64,000 nt of DNA, taken from Pleurotus djamor. Its lineage: Eukaryota > Basidiomycota > Agaricomycetes > Agaricales > Pleurotaceae. Location: contig JAPEVF010000037.1 in NCBI GenBank assembly GCA_029747585.1, positions 62,001-126,000 of the forward strand. The letters are read 5' to 3'. Shown here piece after piece: positions 45,899-57,330 of this stretch. The notes under the pieces were generated by a model. That model searched no databases and was not told the origin of the DNA. It worked only from the letters and a program-made list of their open reading frames with translations. The first letter of the stretch is position 1. Each line of letters opens with the position of its first letter. Made by a program: the position numbers and the translations under genes.

Positions 45899-46511
45899 AT
45901 GGGCGACCGGCGCGTTTGTATCTGCCAGCATATTTATCTTGTCTACGGCGACACATACGGGGGCTCGATCGTAAGCAGCAACGTTGGAGGACGGTCGAAC
46001 TGGAGTACCCTCCATAGCCCCACAGTTTTTCCGCCTCATCCCCACGAGTCGCCTGCTAGTTTCCGGCACTCAAGCCATCGGCCATCACCAGCAATAAGAC
46101 AAGAAGACGGCTGTCTCTCCTCTTCCCGTGAGTCTCAGAGTCTTGACGAAGATCACCAAACATGTCAGCGCGTCCAATCTATACTTATGGCGAAGCAAAT
46201 CCTCACAGAAATGAGGTTTCTTAGCTAGCACAGACTTTGACACAGCGCGGCCAGATCCCTATCCATCCATTTTACCTGGTTTACGAAAATATTTCGCCAC
46301 AAGGGGGTCGACGTTGGCTTCCATTTTCACGCGCAGCATGAGTTTCCTTCGTGTTCCCATCCTCACGAGCAAGCTTAGGCCCAAATTTATCTATGTAGGG
46401 AGTCTTCTACGATCACACATTGTTCTCATCCTGCTCAGCGATGCAATGATCTTCTTTGCCGGCGCAGCATCGTTCCGCTTTGCCCCAAATGTTCTTGGCA
46501 AAACCACATAA
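45899..46511 (+). CDS. GGRSN-motif small protein with C-terminal TM segment (copy A)
   Basis: Exons 45899-46163 and 46225-46511, joined by a 61-nt phase-1 intron, give 183 aa. Near the N-terminus is HIYLVYGDTYGG, then SIVSSNVGGRSNWST. A Pro/His/Ser-rich linker follows, then after the intron an Arg-containing stretch and a hydrophobic segment (LLRSHIVLILLSDAMIFFAGAA) near the C-terminus. Copy B at 58286-58750 shares the motif, the intron position and phase (both split the codon after a conserved Thr) and the LRP-x-[YF]-I hydrophobic tail, which supports this model over the alternatives. I know no function. Similar Gly-rich GD-x-Y-x-G...GGRxN segments occur at the start of many agaric proteins. 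Confidence 0.55.
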
Positions 46512-47048
46512 CGACTCGCCCCCTCCGCCCCAGAAATTTCTCGTGCTTCCTTCAAGATACCCTCTGACTCTACATCCCAGTTCTAATCAAGCATTCCGGA
46601 CACGCCTCTGCAGCTTCTCGTCGATCCAGAAGTTGGCTCTCGTTGTTGGAAGTAAATCGAAACAGGGGCCTTGAGTTTCGGCGATTCGGAACGAGAAGTT
46701 TTACTCCCAGCGCCCAAACAAGGAAGATGGTGATTCTAGATCCTATGCAAATGTTTGTCCGTCGTTGCCCACTCGAGGCACTGCCCCACAGCAGCGCTCA
46801 CACTCACGAGCGCTGAGCGTCCTTGGCAGCTGCGTGGCTATTCTCTGTCTAACCCCGGTATAGTCTGCGTCGTACTGCCATTAGGCCACACCCTGAACAC
46901 ACCCTACTTTATATAAGGGCCCCCGTGTGCCTTCGGAAATTTCATCACACTTCCCCCTACGACTTTTCTTTCCCCCTTCCCCACACCGTCGTCCTCGTCG
47001 TCGCAGTAACTTATCCGTTTTCGCCGTCAAACCCTTTACAACACAAGA
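46512..47048. other. intergenic region with a TATA box
   Basis: Only promoter-like content is seen: TATATAAGG at about 46911-46919, some 130 bp before the next gene's ATG, followed by a C/T-rich leader typical of strongly transcribed fungal genes. Confidence 0.45.
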
Positions 47049-47910
47049 ATGGGCGCACATTTCCTTTGCTGTTTGCCTCTTCGCTTGGGTGTGCTGGTGA
47101 TATCGGTGGTTCAGTTCTTCCTGCTTGGCTTGTTCGCAGCCGCGACTTGGTACTCATATTGGTACCAGAGTCACAATGCCCGTATGTCCTCCTATTGTCG
47201 TTCGGAGCGCCCTTTGATTCATTGACGACGGATCGCAGCTGATGAAATGACGACTCGATTCAAAGTATATACGATTTTGCACGGGATATTCTACAGTATA
47301 GGTGCTATCATGTCCATCGTTGGGTGCGTCTTGCTTTCCGCCTCCTTCCTGTGTTGCAGTCATCTTATCATGGTACAATAGGTTCATCGGTGTCCTTCGC
47401 AGAAGGCTCAACCTCATAGCCAGCTTTGCGTCCATGCAATGGTCGTACTTTTTCTTCCTCTTGGTCTCGACCATCATCAACATCGTGTTGCGCTTTACGG
47501 AGCCAGCCGATGCATACCTGAACAGCTGTCTCAGACACGCCGAAACCGATGACCAGAAAGACATTTGCCACAAGCTCTTCGACAACTGGAAAAAGCCTGC
47601 AACAATCGCAATCTACATTGCAATCTCCCTTGTTCCCCTAATCATCCAACTTTGTACGTCTCGACCGTTTCATTGTTCTGGACACGCTAGCTGACGAGAC
47701 TGATTTCTAGACGGATGCTACATCGTTGGTGCTTACTCCAAGAAGCTCCAGAAGGAGGGCGTCGATCGCAACATCATCCTCACCACATCTGGAGGCTTCA
47801 AGTACCAACCTGCGGGTACACACGACGACTCTCGCCCCCTTACCCAACCGGATGTTTCCTACCCCTACAAGGATGCATCCCACTCCTACGGCAATCAGTC
47901 TCACGCATAA
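47049..47910 (+). CDS. four-TM hypothetical membrane protein
   Basis: Exons 47049-47181, 47239-47323, 47382-47653 and 47711-47910 give 229 aa. Four hydrophobic segments: LRLGVLVISVVQFFLLGLFAA, an ILHGIFYSIGAIMSIVGF segment, FFFLLVSTIINIVLRF and ATIAIYIAISLVPLIIQLYG. A Cys-containing, charged loop (SCLRHAETDDQKDICHKLF) between TM3 and TM4 is probably extracellular or luminal, giving a tetraspan layout with both ends inside. The C-terminal tail is hydrophilic and Tyr/Ser/His-rich. This is a familiar agaric hypothetical-protein type without assigned function. Introns are all 57-58 nt. Confidence 0.75.
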
Positions 47911-48538
47911 AGCGATGCACCACTAGGTGGTGATGTTTGTACGTTAGCCATGGATTGTTGGCGTTTCATGTTTCAACGGACTTTTCTCATACCGAGAGCA
48001 TTTTAGTACACGATATATCTCATCATGTTGTCAATCGTTTGTGCCGTGCATGTTGCAGAACTATTTATCCCCGTTCTTCCCCATGGAAAGCACGCCGGCG
48101 CACTGTACGACCAAGGGGTTATGCCCTGTTATGCCCATGATCGATGAGAGATTCGAGCACGAGATGAGAAGGTGACATCCCGGACCATAGATGGTTTTAC
48201 TGATGTTTCGGAAAACGTTGCGTTTGCTTTCAGAATTTTCGCCTTATTTGGTAACTTTGCTCACTTCCAAGTTCCCACGGGTTGATGGTCAACAATATCC
48301 AAACGAGGAAATAAATCGACCATTCGACACTGACGATTCTCAACTTTTTCCTAAGCAGCTGTAACCCTACGGTGCTTGGGAGTAACCGCTCGTTGACTTC
48401 CCTCAACCACACCGCGACAATATCACACAACTCCCACCAAAGTGCGAGCGGCCGAACAACAATGGGAAATTCACAGCATTCTGAATATCTCGGTGACCCG
48501 ATCACCGATTGATTGGGCACTTCCCTTTACCTACGACC
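47911..48538. other. intergenic region, promoter of the first array gene
   Basis: No gene seen. The last about 100 bp (from 48444) are similar to the segment upstream of the second array gene (from 50082): AGCGGCCGAA, then TGGGAAA, TCACA and a GATTGGGC word. Confidence 0.45.
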
Positions 48539-49878
48539 ATGCTCGCCAGATGTCGGATTCCTCAAGAAATCTTCGACATCATCATCAACGAACTACGCAA
48601 TGACAGGCCGTCCTTGATGGCATGCTCGCTGGTCGCGTCGGCTTGGAGAGCGATGTCTCAAAGGCTATTATTCCGGGAAATAGTTCTTCGGACCTCCCAG
48701 CCTCAAGATGGGCCGGGAAGTACTCAGAGTTTGCCACATCGAGAAAGCAAGCCCCTTCTCCTCCTTCAGATCCCAGCACGCCTCTTGAAATATGTTCGCA
48801 TCTTTGTCATTCGTGGGGATCGTGCCACCCGAGATGTCGACGAACACTATCAAGGACTTCGCACACCGAATGCTCACTTGGCTGGTTTCCTCGGGGAAAT
48901 TACCACTTCGATCTTCCCTTCGCTTACCGGCGTTGAGCTACGTGACTTAGAATGGCCATGCATCCGTTCTGACCTTCGACGTGCGTTGGTCTTCTTGATC
49001 TCTGGGCGAGACATCGAGGAGGTTAGCCTGGTTAACTGTGATATCCCTTTTGGTATCCGGTGGTTCAGGTTTATTGGTCCTGGGACAAGGTCATATACAT
49101 TGAAAGGAATAAAATTCACGAATGGGCGCGATATTACCATCGATGACAATCATATCCCCTCGGCCCCCAATTTGATCAACCTGGATTTGGGGGAAGTCAA
49201 AGACAGGGAAATACAACGATGGCTCCTTCGTCCATTCGAAACTCTCGACCATCCCCCAAGCCCCGGCTTACGCAGTCACTCGTGGTGCCAGAGTATTACT
49301 AGGCTCTCGCTTCAATCCTGCGATGGCTTCCTTGAGCTTGTTGAAGCGTGCCCCAACCTGAGGACGCTCAAATTGTCACTGCGTAAGCTTAATACGTCCC
49401 GCTTCACATTTCCTGGCAATTATTGACTCATCCCCTTACAGTTGGATACACGATTGTCCCTTTCGACTTGATCATTCGTATACCGACCTTGGAGCACTTC
49501 ACCATCTCTGCCCTTTCTCCGGAAGACCTCCCTTGGTTTATTCCTTCCTTTAAGTCAGTCTACTTGCCCTCTCCCTCTTCCCATCACGCCTCTGTGATGA
49601 AGAAGATGGTCATCTTTCTTGATCTATCGGCCACATTCGGGGTTTCCGCATCCATGCACTGCCCTGACGCCTTACCTCCAATGCTCGATCAACTCCGAGC
49701 CCTCGATGACGCGGTGTCTAGTGTGCGTAACGTGGAAGTCAGCTTAAATATGACTCTGTGGACATTTAGGAGAGCGCTTGGGCTTCCAAGTTTCAAGCAT
49801 GAGGAAACCATGATGGCCTTAGCTGGGTTACGCACTCATTTGAAGGCCCTCAAGTTCCACCCACGGTGGGGCTACTGA
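48539..49878 (+). CDS. F-box-like protein, array copy 1
   Basis: Exons 48539-49382 and 49442-49878 (59-nt phase-1 intron) give 426 aa. The N-terminal 45 residues form an F-box-like module: IPQEIFDIIINELRNDRPSL then ACSLVASAWRAMSQRLLF. Downstream are leucine-rich, poorly conserved repeats of the kind found in agaric F-box proteins, including LRDLEWPC, an ACSGL/CPNLRTLKLSL motif just before the intron, and PTLEHFTISALSPEDLPWF after it. The C-terminus ends in LAGLRTHLKALKFHPRW. Such proteins usually bring substrates to an SCF ubiquitin ligase; the target is unknown. It heads a direct tandem array. Confidence 0.82.
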
Positions 49879-50187
49879 TACAACTACTCTACACGCGAGT
49901 ATTTCTACCGACGGAAATTTATCTACGACGTTCTTGCTTGGGAACAAGCCAGTGTGCTACATGGTTCCCGGCGTGTATCTATTTTCGACGTGGGAGCCGT
50001 TGGTGCCTCCAGCAAGCGCCTGTCGACCAGCCAACTGTAGCCACCCACACCACAGCAATGCTGCACAACGTCGATGGAGGTTCTAGCGGCCGAATAACGC
50101 TGGGAAAGTCACATAGCGATTAATCATTAATCACTGATTGGGCGTTTGTTCTCACTGCCCTTCGTCTACAAACCCACGGTCCTTGCT
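49879..50187. other. spacer between array copies 1 and 2
   Basis: Contains 3' flank of copy 1 (a GAGTATTTCTACCGACGG word paralleled by AAGTATTTACACCGACGA after copy 2) and promoter words shared with copy 1's upstream region, showing that the duplicated unit includes flanking DNA. Confidence 0.5.
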
Positions 50188-51551
50188 ATGAGCATGTTCA
50201 TCGATACCCCAATTCCCCAGGACGTCTACGATCTCGTCATCGACGCCCTACGCGACGATAAATTTTCCTTAGAGGCATGCTCGCTGGTCGCATCAGCGTG
50301 GAGGGCAGCGTCTCAGAAGCTGTTATACCGTGCAATAGTTCTTCGAACTTCCCAGTCTTCGCCCCGACCATTTAGTGACGGGCGACGAAACTCTCTAAGC
50401 TCGATCCCGTACCGAGAAAATCGAACCCTTTTCCTCCTCGATATGCCAGCGCGTCTATTGCAGTGCGTCCGGACCTTTATCATTCGAGGGGATCGCGGTC
50501 GATATCGCGACGAATACGAAGGACCAGATCCATTCTTGGCTGATTTTCTCGGGAAAATCAGCACTCAAATGTTTCCCTCGCTCACCGGCGTCGAACTCCG
50601 TGACTTAGAATGGACATGCACCCGACCAAGCCTTCGGCGTGCGTTAATCACCCTGGTCTCTAGGCGATACATCAAAGAAGTTAGCCTGGTCGACTGTAGA
50701 ATCCCCTTCGATATCCAGTGGCTCAGGTTTGTTGGTCCTGAGACGAGGTCATTGAGGTTGGAGGGAATTCTGCCTGCGATGACGGACCACGACACCTCCA
50801 TCGACGATATTCCCATTCTCGCAGCCCCAAATCTGATCAGTTTAGACTTTGGAGAAGTGAAAACCCGCGAAATATCCCGATGGATTCTGCGCTCATCCAA
50901 AACTCCGCGTAATGCAGGCGAGCCTTCGGACTCCGTTTTATGCAGTTTGCAGAGTGTCACCACGCTCTCGCTTCAATGTTACGAAGGCTTCCTCGAACTG
51001 GTTCAAGCATGCTCAGGCCTGAAATCGCTCAAATTGACACTGTGTAGGCTCAATTTCTTCCGCTGTCTACGACGAATCAGCACTTGTTGATGCACCATCG
51101 TACAGTAGGATATACGTTGGTCCCGTTGGACCTCATCATGCGTATACCAACGTTGGAGTACCTGCACGTCTCCGCCCTTTCTCCCGAAGAACTACCTTGG
51201 ATAATCTCCACCCTCAAGACAATCTACTTTTCACCTGCATCCCTCCATCACATCTCCTCAGCTGCTGTGACTAAGAACATGTCTATCTTCCTTGAACTGT
51301 CGGGCACCTTCATTGTCTCCACGCCCGAGCGACACCCCTTTACTTTAACATTGATACTAGATCAACTCCGGGACCTTGATGATATGGTGGCCATCCTTCG
51401 TAATGTGGAAGTCAGCTTGAAGATGGCTGTGGCTACGTTCGACCCGGCGGATGGTCGTCAAAGTTACAAGCATGAAGGAACTATGGTGACCTTGCTTTGG
51501 CTACGCGCTCATCTGAAGGCCCTGGAGTTCCACCCACGGTGGATTTCCTGA
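50188..51551 (+). CDS. F-box-like protein, array copy 2
   Basis: Exons 50188-51043 and 51106-51551 (62-nt intron, same position and phase as copy 1) give 433 aa. Start is the ATG before MFIDTPIPQDVYDLVIDALR. F-box-like core SLEACSLVASAWRAASQKLL; then FIIRGDRGRYRDEY, GVELRDLEWTC, KEVSLVDCRIPFDIQWLRFVGPETRSL and, after the intron, YTLVPLDLIMRIPTLEYLHVSALSPEELPW. This is the closest paralogue of copy 1 by eye: both share the same post-intron LGYT entry and the FHPRW end, unlike copies 3, 5 and 6. Function as for copy 1. Confidence 0.82.
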
Positions 51552-51830
51552 TGCACTCACATGCAAGTATTTACACCGACGAAGATGCATACCCGTGTTC
51601 TTCGTTGGCAGCCCGCAATACTTGAGCTGGATCGTAGTTGGCGACAAACGAGAGTGACATCGAGTGTTTAGCACAAAGGCGGCTTGGTGTACAACAGGTA
51701 CAAAGGCAAATATGATAGGTGCCTACTGCAGCCTAATAAAACCAAAATGATCGCGGTTCNAAAAAAGCTTCAACCAGTGTTCCGGTGATAGAGTAGAGTC
51801 GAAACGTACGTTCCTGCATGGTTCCTGCTA
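51552..51830. other. spacer left of MITE 2
   Basis: 3' flank of array copy 2 with an N at 51760 next to an A run. No gene seen. Confidence 0.4.
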
Positions 51831-52494
51831 CAGTAGAGTTCAATCAAAGTCAACAAATTTGCTAGGGCCAGACTGAGGGCGCCGCAGGCCGAAATTTTGG
51901 CACCCGCGAAGTTGGATTGGCCGAAAGAGTTCAAAAAAACCACTTAATATTTCCATGTGGCCAAATTTTCGGGAGAAAAATTCGAAAAAATTCAATGGAA
52001 ATTACGGTTAATATGGGCCTTTTGTGGGCTTAGAGTAAGTATAAGCTGTCTCCCTCGAAGAATCACTGCATTTAGATTAAAAATCCAGGCTGAGGCTGTA
52101 GTCGGTTCGTTGACTTGTCGTTGACAGAGGCTCCGGGACAAGCGCCGGACTCCCAAATAGGCTCGCAACATCAGATGACTTCCAGGCGCCCACCCCTGGA
52201 TGCCCCTCCTAAGGCGATGCGGCGGCCACAATTGGTTCTATGGCCTACCCAGCACTGCTACGGGTCAAAGAAAATGAATTCCTAACGTTTGGCAGCATTA
52301 CTTTTTTTATTACCCAAAATTTCCATGTGGCCAAATTTTTGGAGACCTCCCAAAAATAGAAATTGAACGGCTCGATAGAATTTGCTCGGACCACGCGGAA
52401 TAGATTCCTTTTACCTTCTAAAGTGATAAAACAAAGACTTTGAGGTGAAAAAAACTCATCAAATTTTTTTGTTGACTTTGATTGAACTCTACTG
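51831..52494. mobile_element. MITE-like element 2, TA-flanked, Tc1/mariner (Fot/pogo)-type ends
   Basis: 664-bp element with perfect 27-bp terminal inverted repeats starting CAGTAGAGTTCAATCAAAGT and flanked on both sides by TA. A direct repeat (ATTTCCATGTGGCCAAATTTT, about 51949 and 52319) lies inside. There is no transposase frame. It sits between array copies 2 and 3 and shares CAG ends and TA target with the element at 25.7 kb but not its sequence. Confidence 0.8.
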
Positions 52495-53262
52495 TAACTT
52501 GCTCCGAAGGACGTCGGGCCGTGGCAACGTTTCTTCCGCGGAGCCATTTACAAGCGCCCGATATGATCCCCGGAGTTGGTACCTGCAGGCTGCCTGGGTT
52601 GTTTCCGACTTGTCCCTACCACACGATGACGACTGGTTGCCAAACATCTTTCACCTTCACAATGAGCCCGTTGGAGACTTAGCTCGCACATATGCCATCT
52701 CGTAACTTACAATCAAGTTATTGCAGCATACGCGATTGTGTTGGGAATACTGATGGTTCATTAATCATTGCTTGATGTACGTGATCTGTTTTTTCCTTCA
52801 CATACCTCTCTTCTAAGTAGTATCCAACAGCCCGACATTGAGAACTTGGAGCTGCAAAGCTTGGCAGCGACTCATGACCCCAGTGCCAGAGTTGTCGCCG
52901 CAGTCTCGATTAGTTTCATCAGGGGGAGGGAGGTGATGGGGACTAGCCAATGGATAGATCTGGACGTTGCACATGTTCAATTCCTTCAGGCTTTCCCTGC
53001 CGTCTACTCTGCTCTATTAGGGCTACTGCACATACCCATCGTGACCACGAATGTCGACAACGACAACGTCCTGAACCACCTCACCGCCAAGAGTCAATAC
53101 TCAGGTCTGACAACTCTCCACCAGCGTTCACCATGCCCAATATAAACCTTCCTCGCAACCGCGTTTATCATCACAGAACCATCACTGATTGATGATCAGG
53201 CCGTCAGCGCTCTCAGGTTTATAAAGTCTCTGCTGCCTCATGACAATCCCTTCCTGTCCAAT
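52495..53262. other. spacer right of MITE 2, promoter of array copy 3
   Basis: A 125-aa frame (52768-53145) is present but shows no F-box motif and is not called. Near the end, TTTATAAAGTCTC at 53218-53230 is a TATA-like element 33 bp before the next ATG. Confidence 0.4.
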
Positions 53263-54642
53263 ATGAACATGCTTCCCGACTCTTCTGTACTTCCTCAAGA
53301 TATCTACGATATCATACTTGACAACCTTCGCGACGATAAACCATCCCTCAAGGCATGCTCTCTGGTCGCTTCGGCGTGGCGCTCATCATCTCAGAAGCTA
53401 TTACATCGGACGATGGTCTTTCGGACCAATAAACCTGCGCCGGCAGTTCAGGATGTCGATGGGATTCCGGCGTTGGCTCAAGGGAAGACTTCTCTCCTAC
53501 TTGATATGTCCTCCCACCTATTGCAATACGTTCGCTGCCTCGTCATTCGCGGTGACCGCATTAGTGGTTTCCGCGGTGGAACGTCCAGGCGAAGACAGAT
53601 CCTCGTCCCAGATACCTCTCTGGTTGGGGTTCTTGAGGTACTCCGGAGTCTAATGCTGCCATCGCTCGGCAGCATCGAGCTTAGCGACTTGATATGGACG
53701 AAGGCCAACTCAGGCCTTCAACTCGTCTTGCTCTCGCTACTCGGGTCGCGATTTATCAAAGATGTCTCGCTGGTCAGATGTGACATTCCTTCCGATGTCC
53801 CTTGGTTGCAATTTCTTGGCCCGGAGACGCGAAGGCTCAAGTTGCTTGAAGTGACGATAACCGACAGTCCCGTTACCCACCGCGAGACCCCCATTGATGA
53901 TAGCCCAGTTTCTTCGGGATCAAGCCTCATCCAGCTAGACATCGGGGAGCGCTGTGATCGTTCAGTGTACCAATGGGTTCTTCACAGGACTACGGGTTTG
54001 AAATCGGGGGCGACTGTCATACAAAGCCGCTCGTGGCGCGAGAACGTGACCACCCTCTCGTTACATTATCGCGACGGGACTGAGGGTCTCTTTTCACTCG
54101 TCCACGCGTTTTCGGGTCTTACGACACTCAAATTCAATCCACGTAAGTTGTAAGTCCTCTACAAATGTCTGGTATCAATTGCTCACGTACCATCATACTC
54201 TACAGAAAACTGTGTGACTGCCTTCCCTTTCTACGAGCTTCTGTGCATTCCATCATTGGAATACCTTCATATTCTACCCTTTTCTTCCGGACGCCTCACG
54301 TGGCTGATTTCATCCTTCAAACCACCCGACTCATCATCGTCACCCCTAACTTTGAATCGCGCCGTCCAAACCAAATCGAAAACTGTTTTCATCGATACGT
54401 GGGTTGAGTTGGGTCGGGCAGCAGCCATGCTTTCCCGCATCACCTTACCCGAGATACTGTTGCAAGTCCGGGAGTTTGATGCAACGGTGGCTGGGATTCC
54501 TGATGTCGAGGTCAACTTGACGATGACCGTGTCGACCTTTGGGGTGAAGGACAGTCCGGAGAGGATTGAGTACGAGGAGACGAAGAAGACCTTGGTTGGT
54601 TTAAGAGCTGATATGAAGGTGCTGAGGTTGGAAGTTTGTTAA
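53263..54642 (+). CDS. F-box-like protein, array copy 3
   Basis: Exons 53263-54142 and 54206-54642 (63-nt phase-1 intron) give 438 aa. F-box-like start: VLPQDIYDIILDNLRDDKPSL then ACSLVASAWRSSSQKLLHRTMV. Other array-wide segments follow: VIRGDR, LGSIELSDLIWT, KDVSLVRCDIPSDVPWLQFLGPETRRLKLL, and after the intron IPSLEYLHILPFSSGRLTWLISSF, with an end EETKKTLVGLRADMKVLRLEV shared with copies 4, 5 and 6. It belongs to the second subgroup of the array. It has its own TATA-like element (53218-53230). Confidence 0.82.
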
Positions 54643-54863
54643 GATCGTGGCAATGTTCGCAAGTCCTCTGGGTTTGCTCTTTGCTCGGGCTCAAGATAAT
54701 CCCATACTCAAGGACGCTCCTCCCAAATCGAAATATCATACGACGTCGTGACATGTCCGCTGGACCAGTTGCTTAGTGTCGATATCAGTACACGTTTTCC
54801 ACGACACCGTCCTCCCAGTCGTTTCTCCATAAATATTCGCTACACCTCATCGCAGACGTGTCA

Positions 54864-55505
54864 ATGATTGATGATCAGACGTTGTACCAGCTTCTGGTAT
54901 CAGCTTCGGCCTGTCTAAGGCTTATAAAGTCTCATTCTCATGGCTTTGATCCTTCCACAAACATCTCCTACGATTCTGCACTTCCTCAGGAAATCTACAA
55001 CAACGTCATCGACAACTTTCGCGATGATCGGGGTTCCTTCAAAGCCTGTTCCCTCGTTGCTTCAGCTTGGCGGGCAACATCCCAGAAGCATTTGCATCGG
55101 ACGATGGTCTTTTGGACTAGTTTGGTTTTCGCCTTCCTTGAACATATCGTACCTGTTGCTCACAGTCCAGCCTCGGGCTCAGGAAAGACTCGCCTCCTGC
55201 TCAAGACATCCTCCTACCTGTTGATTCGCCTAGCTTCCTTCAGCGTCACTCCGCACATACCAACCGTGACAAAGTTTGCTGCGCCTAGTCGATGTATCTT
55301 CCTTGCTGAGGACATTGGTCATGATCAGGGAACTCGATAAGTCGGTGGCTCGCACTCCCGATATTGAGGTTCACGTTACGTCGTTAACTTGAAGGTAAAG
55401 TGACGATGTATGGGTCGGAGGATTCCTCTGGGAAAATCGAGCCAGAAAAAATGCAGCCAATCCTAGTCCATTTGCGGGCCGATTTGAAGACGCTCAAGTT
55501 GAATA
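54864..55505 (+). pseudogene. F-box-like gene, array copy 4, internally deleted
   Basis: The promoter words (TGATGATCAGA, then CTTATAAAGTCTC at about 54921-54934) and F-box-like start (LPQEIYNNVIDNFRDDRGSF, ACSLVASAWRATSQKHLHR) match copies 3 and 5, but after about residue 120 (LLLKTSSYLLI) the frame diverges and stops at 55340. Remains of the second exon's end follow (RELDKSVARTPDIEVHV near 55330, then MTMYGSEDSSGKIEPEKMQ and HLRADLKTLKL to about 55505). So the middle of the gene, roughly 250-300 codons, is deleted, and the rest is frameshifted. A short N-terminal F-box-only product (ATG 54864 to TGA 55340) could still be made. Confidence 0.75.
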
Positions 55506-55924
55506 TAGATTCACTTCTCCCCGATCTCCACAATTTTACCCTTTCTCTCATCCCCAAACTGTTAAAAACCTTGGAAGACGTTCTCCAAGTTATTGATATC
55601 ACCTCTCATTCTTTCACCTCGGTTCGCGCTACGCCAGTCCATACGTCAGGGAAAACAAAGTTGTAGTGTCGCGACGGGGATTGATGTGGTCACCCGGTTC
55701 CGTTTGCATCCCGGTACGTCATTCTCTCCCATTTCCTCCACCCATATCCTGACTACTGTAGGTCAGTCGCGGTACACCTGATATACACGAGTTCTCTGGG
55801 ATCCTAATAAATTTATCCTATCTACAAACAAAGTTCAATCACCATTTGATGATCAAGGTATTGACGCTCTTGCCTCAGGCGTTCTAAAGTTTTCACACAT
55901 CATGGCTACCGCACGTTCACAACC

Positions 55925-57330
55925 ATGTCTGCGCTCCCTCAAGACATCTACGATATCATCATCGACCAACTTTGCGACGATAAGCCAACATTACGGGCCT
56001 GCTCGCTGGTTGATGTGGCATGGCGGACAACGTCGCAGAAGCTATTACACCAGACGATAGTCCTTCGCACCGGCCTGGTTTTGTCTGCAGGAGACGAGGA
56101 GTCGCTTATTCATGGCGCCGCTTCGGACTCAGAGCTTCAGAAGATGTCGCTCTTACTCGACCCGTCATCTCACCTCTTGCGATATGCTTGCGCTATCGTC
56201 ATTCGTGGGGACCACGGCTTAACTTCCGGATATACCAAACACTCGGAAAGCCTTATCATGCCAGACTCCTCCCTGGTTTCATTCCTTGACAAGCTCAATG
56301 CCTTAGTTTTACCCTCCCTCTGCGCCGTCGAGCTTTGTGACCTGGCATGGGCAAGACTCAGTTCAGACCTTCGACGTGAACTGATCACATTGATCTCTGG
56401 GAAATCCATCGAGGAGGTTCAACTGGTCAACTGCGCCATCAATTTTGGTGTGCAGTGGCTGAGGTTTGTGGGTCCCGAGACACGATCACTCCGATTGAAT
56501 GAAATAGAGATGATTGGAGATTTTTGCGCCGAACACGAGGCGTTTGTGGAAGATGAGACACCCGTCTCTTCAGCACCCAACCTGGCCGATCTACACATAG
56601 GAGACCTCTGTGGGAAAAGGGTGATGAAATGGATCCTTCATGCGCTTGAGGTCCTTGGTGATGGCGACCGAAGTCTACCTTTGACCTCTGGTGAAGCCCC
56701 CCTACGCAACCGTTCGTGGCGCGAAAGTATAACCACCATCTCGTTACCCTGTCCCGCCAACGGGGAAGGCCTCTTTGACCTTGTCGAAGCGTGTTCAAGC
56801 TTGAAGTCACTTATATTGACCCCACGTAAGCTGAGCCTTTTTCTCTTGTACCATTCTTCTCTAATTGACGCTTGCTCTCCACAGAAGATGGTACCCTAGA
56901 CTTTCCTCTCTCTAAACTTTTGCATGTACCAACATTGGAATACCTTTGCATCCAACTGCTTTCTTCCAGATGCATCTCCTGGTTCACGAGATCCTTGAAG
57001 GGTGTCAATTTGCTCACGCCCCCTTCATCATCACACCACACCGACGTCACACAACTGAAAGGTATTCACGTTACTATGTGGTTCGAAATACCAGGCGCGG
57101 CGACCCCACGATCCCATACCACCCTTCCCGAAATATTAGTCCAAATTCAGGAACTCGATGATGTAGCGGCTAGTATGCCCAACGTAGAGCTCCATCTGAA
57201 GATGAAGGTCTCGATGTTCAAACCGAAGAATTTCCAGCAAATCGTCGAGTATCAGAGAGCGAAGAAGACCCTGATCGGTTTACGGGCCGATCTGAAAGCG
57301 CTCAAGTTGGAAGTAGATTGCATAGCTTAG
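55925..57330 (+). CDS. F-box-like protein, array copy 5
   Basis: Exons 55925-56825 and 56885-57330 (59-nt intron, same phase) give 448 aa. Start MSALPQDIYDIIIDQLCDDKPTL, with ACSLVDVAWRTTSQKLLHQ: note Val-Asp in place of the Ala-Ser found in other copies. It continues with VIRGDHG, LCAVELCDLAWA, IEEVQLVNCAINFGVQWLRFVGPETRSLRL, CSSLKSLILTP before the intron, and VPTLEYLCIQLLSSRCISWF and GLRADLKALKLEVD after it. Upstream, TGATGATCAAGG at about 55850 resembles the promoter word of copies 3 and 4, but the TATA-like element has decayed to TCTAAAGTTT. Confidence 0.82.

Noticed and set aside
52768..53145. 125-aa plus-strand frame in the F-box array
   Set aside because: Compared by eye with the array proteins; no shared F-box or exon-2 motif.
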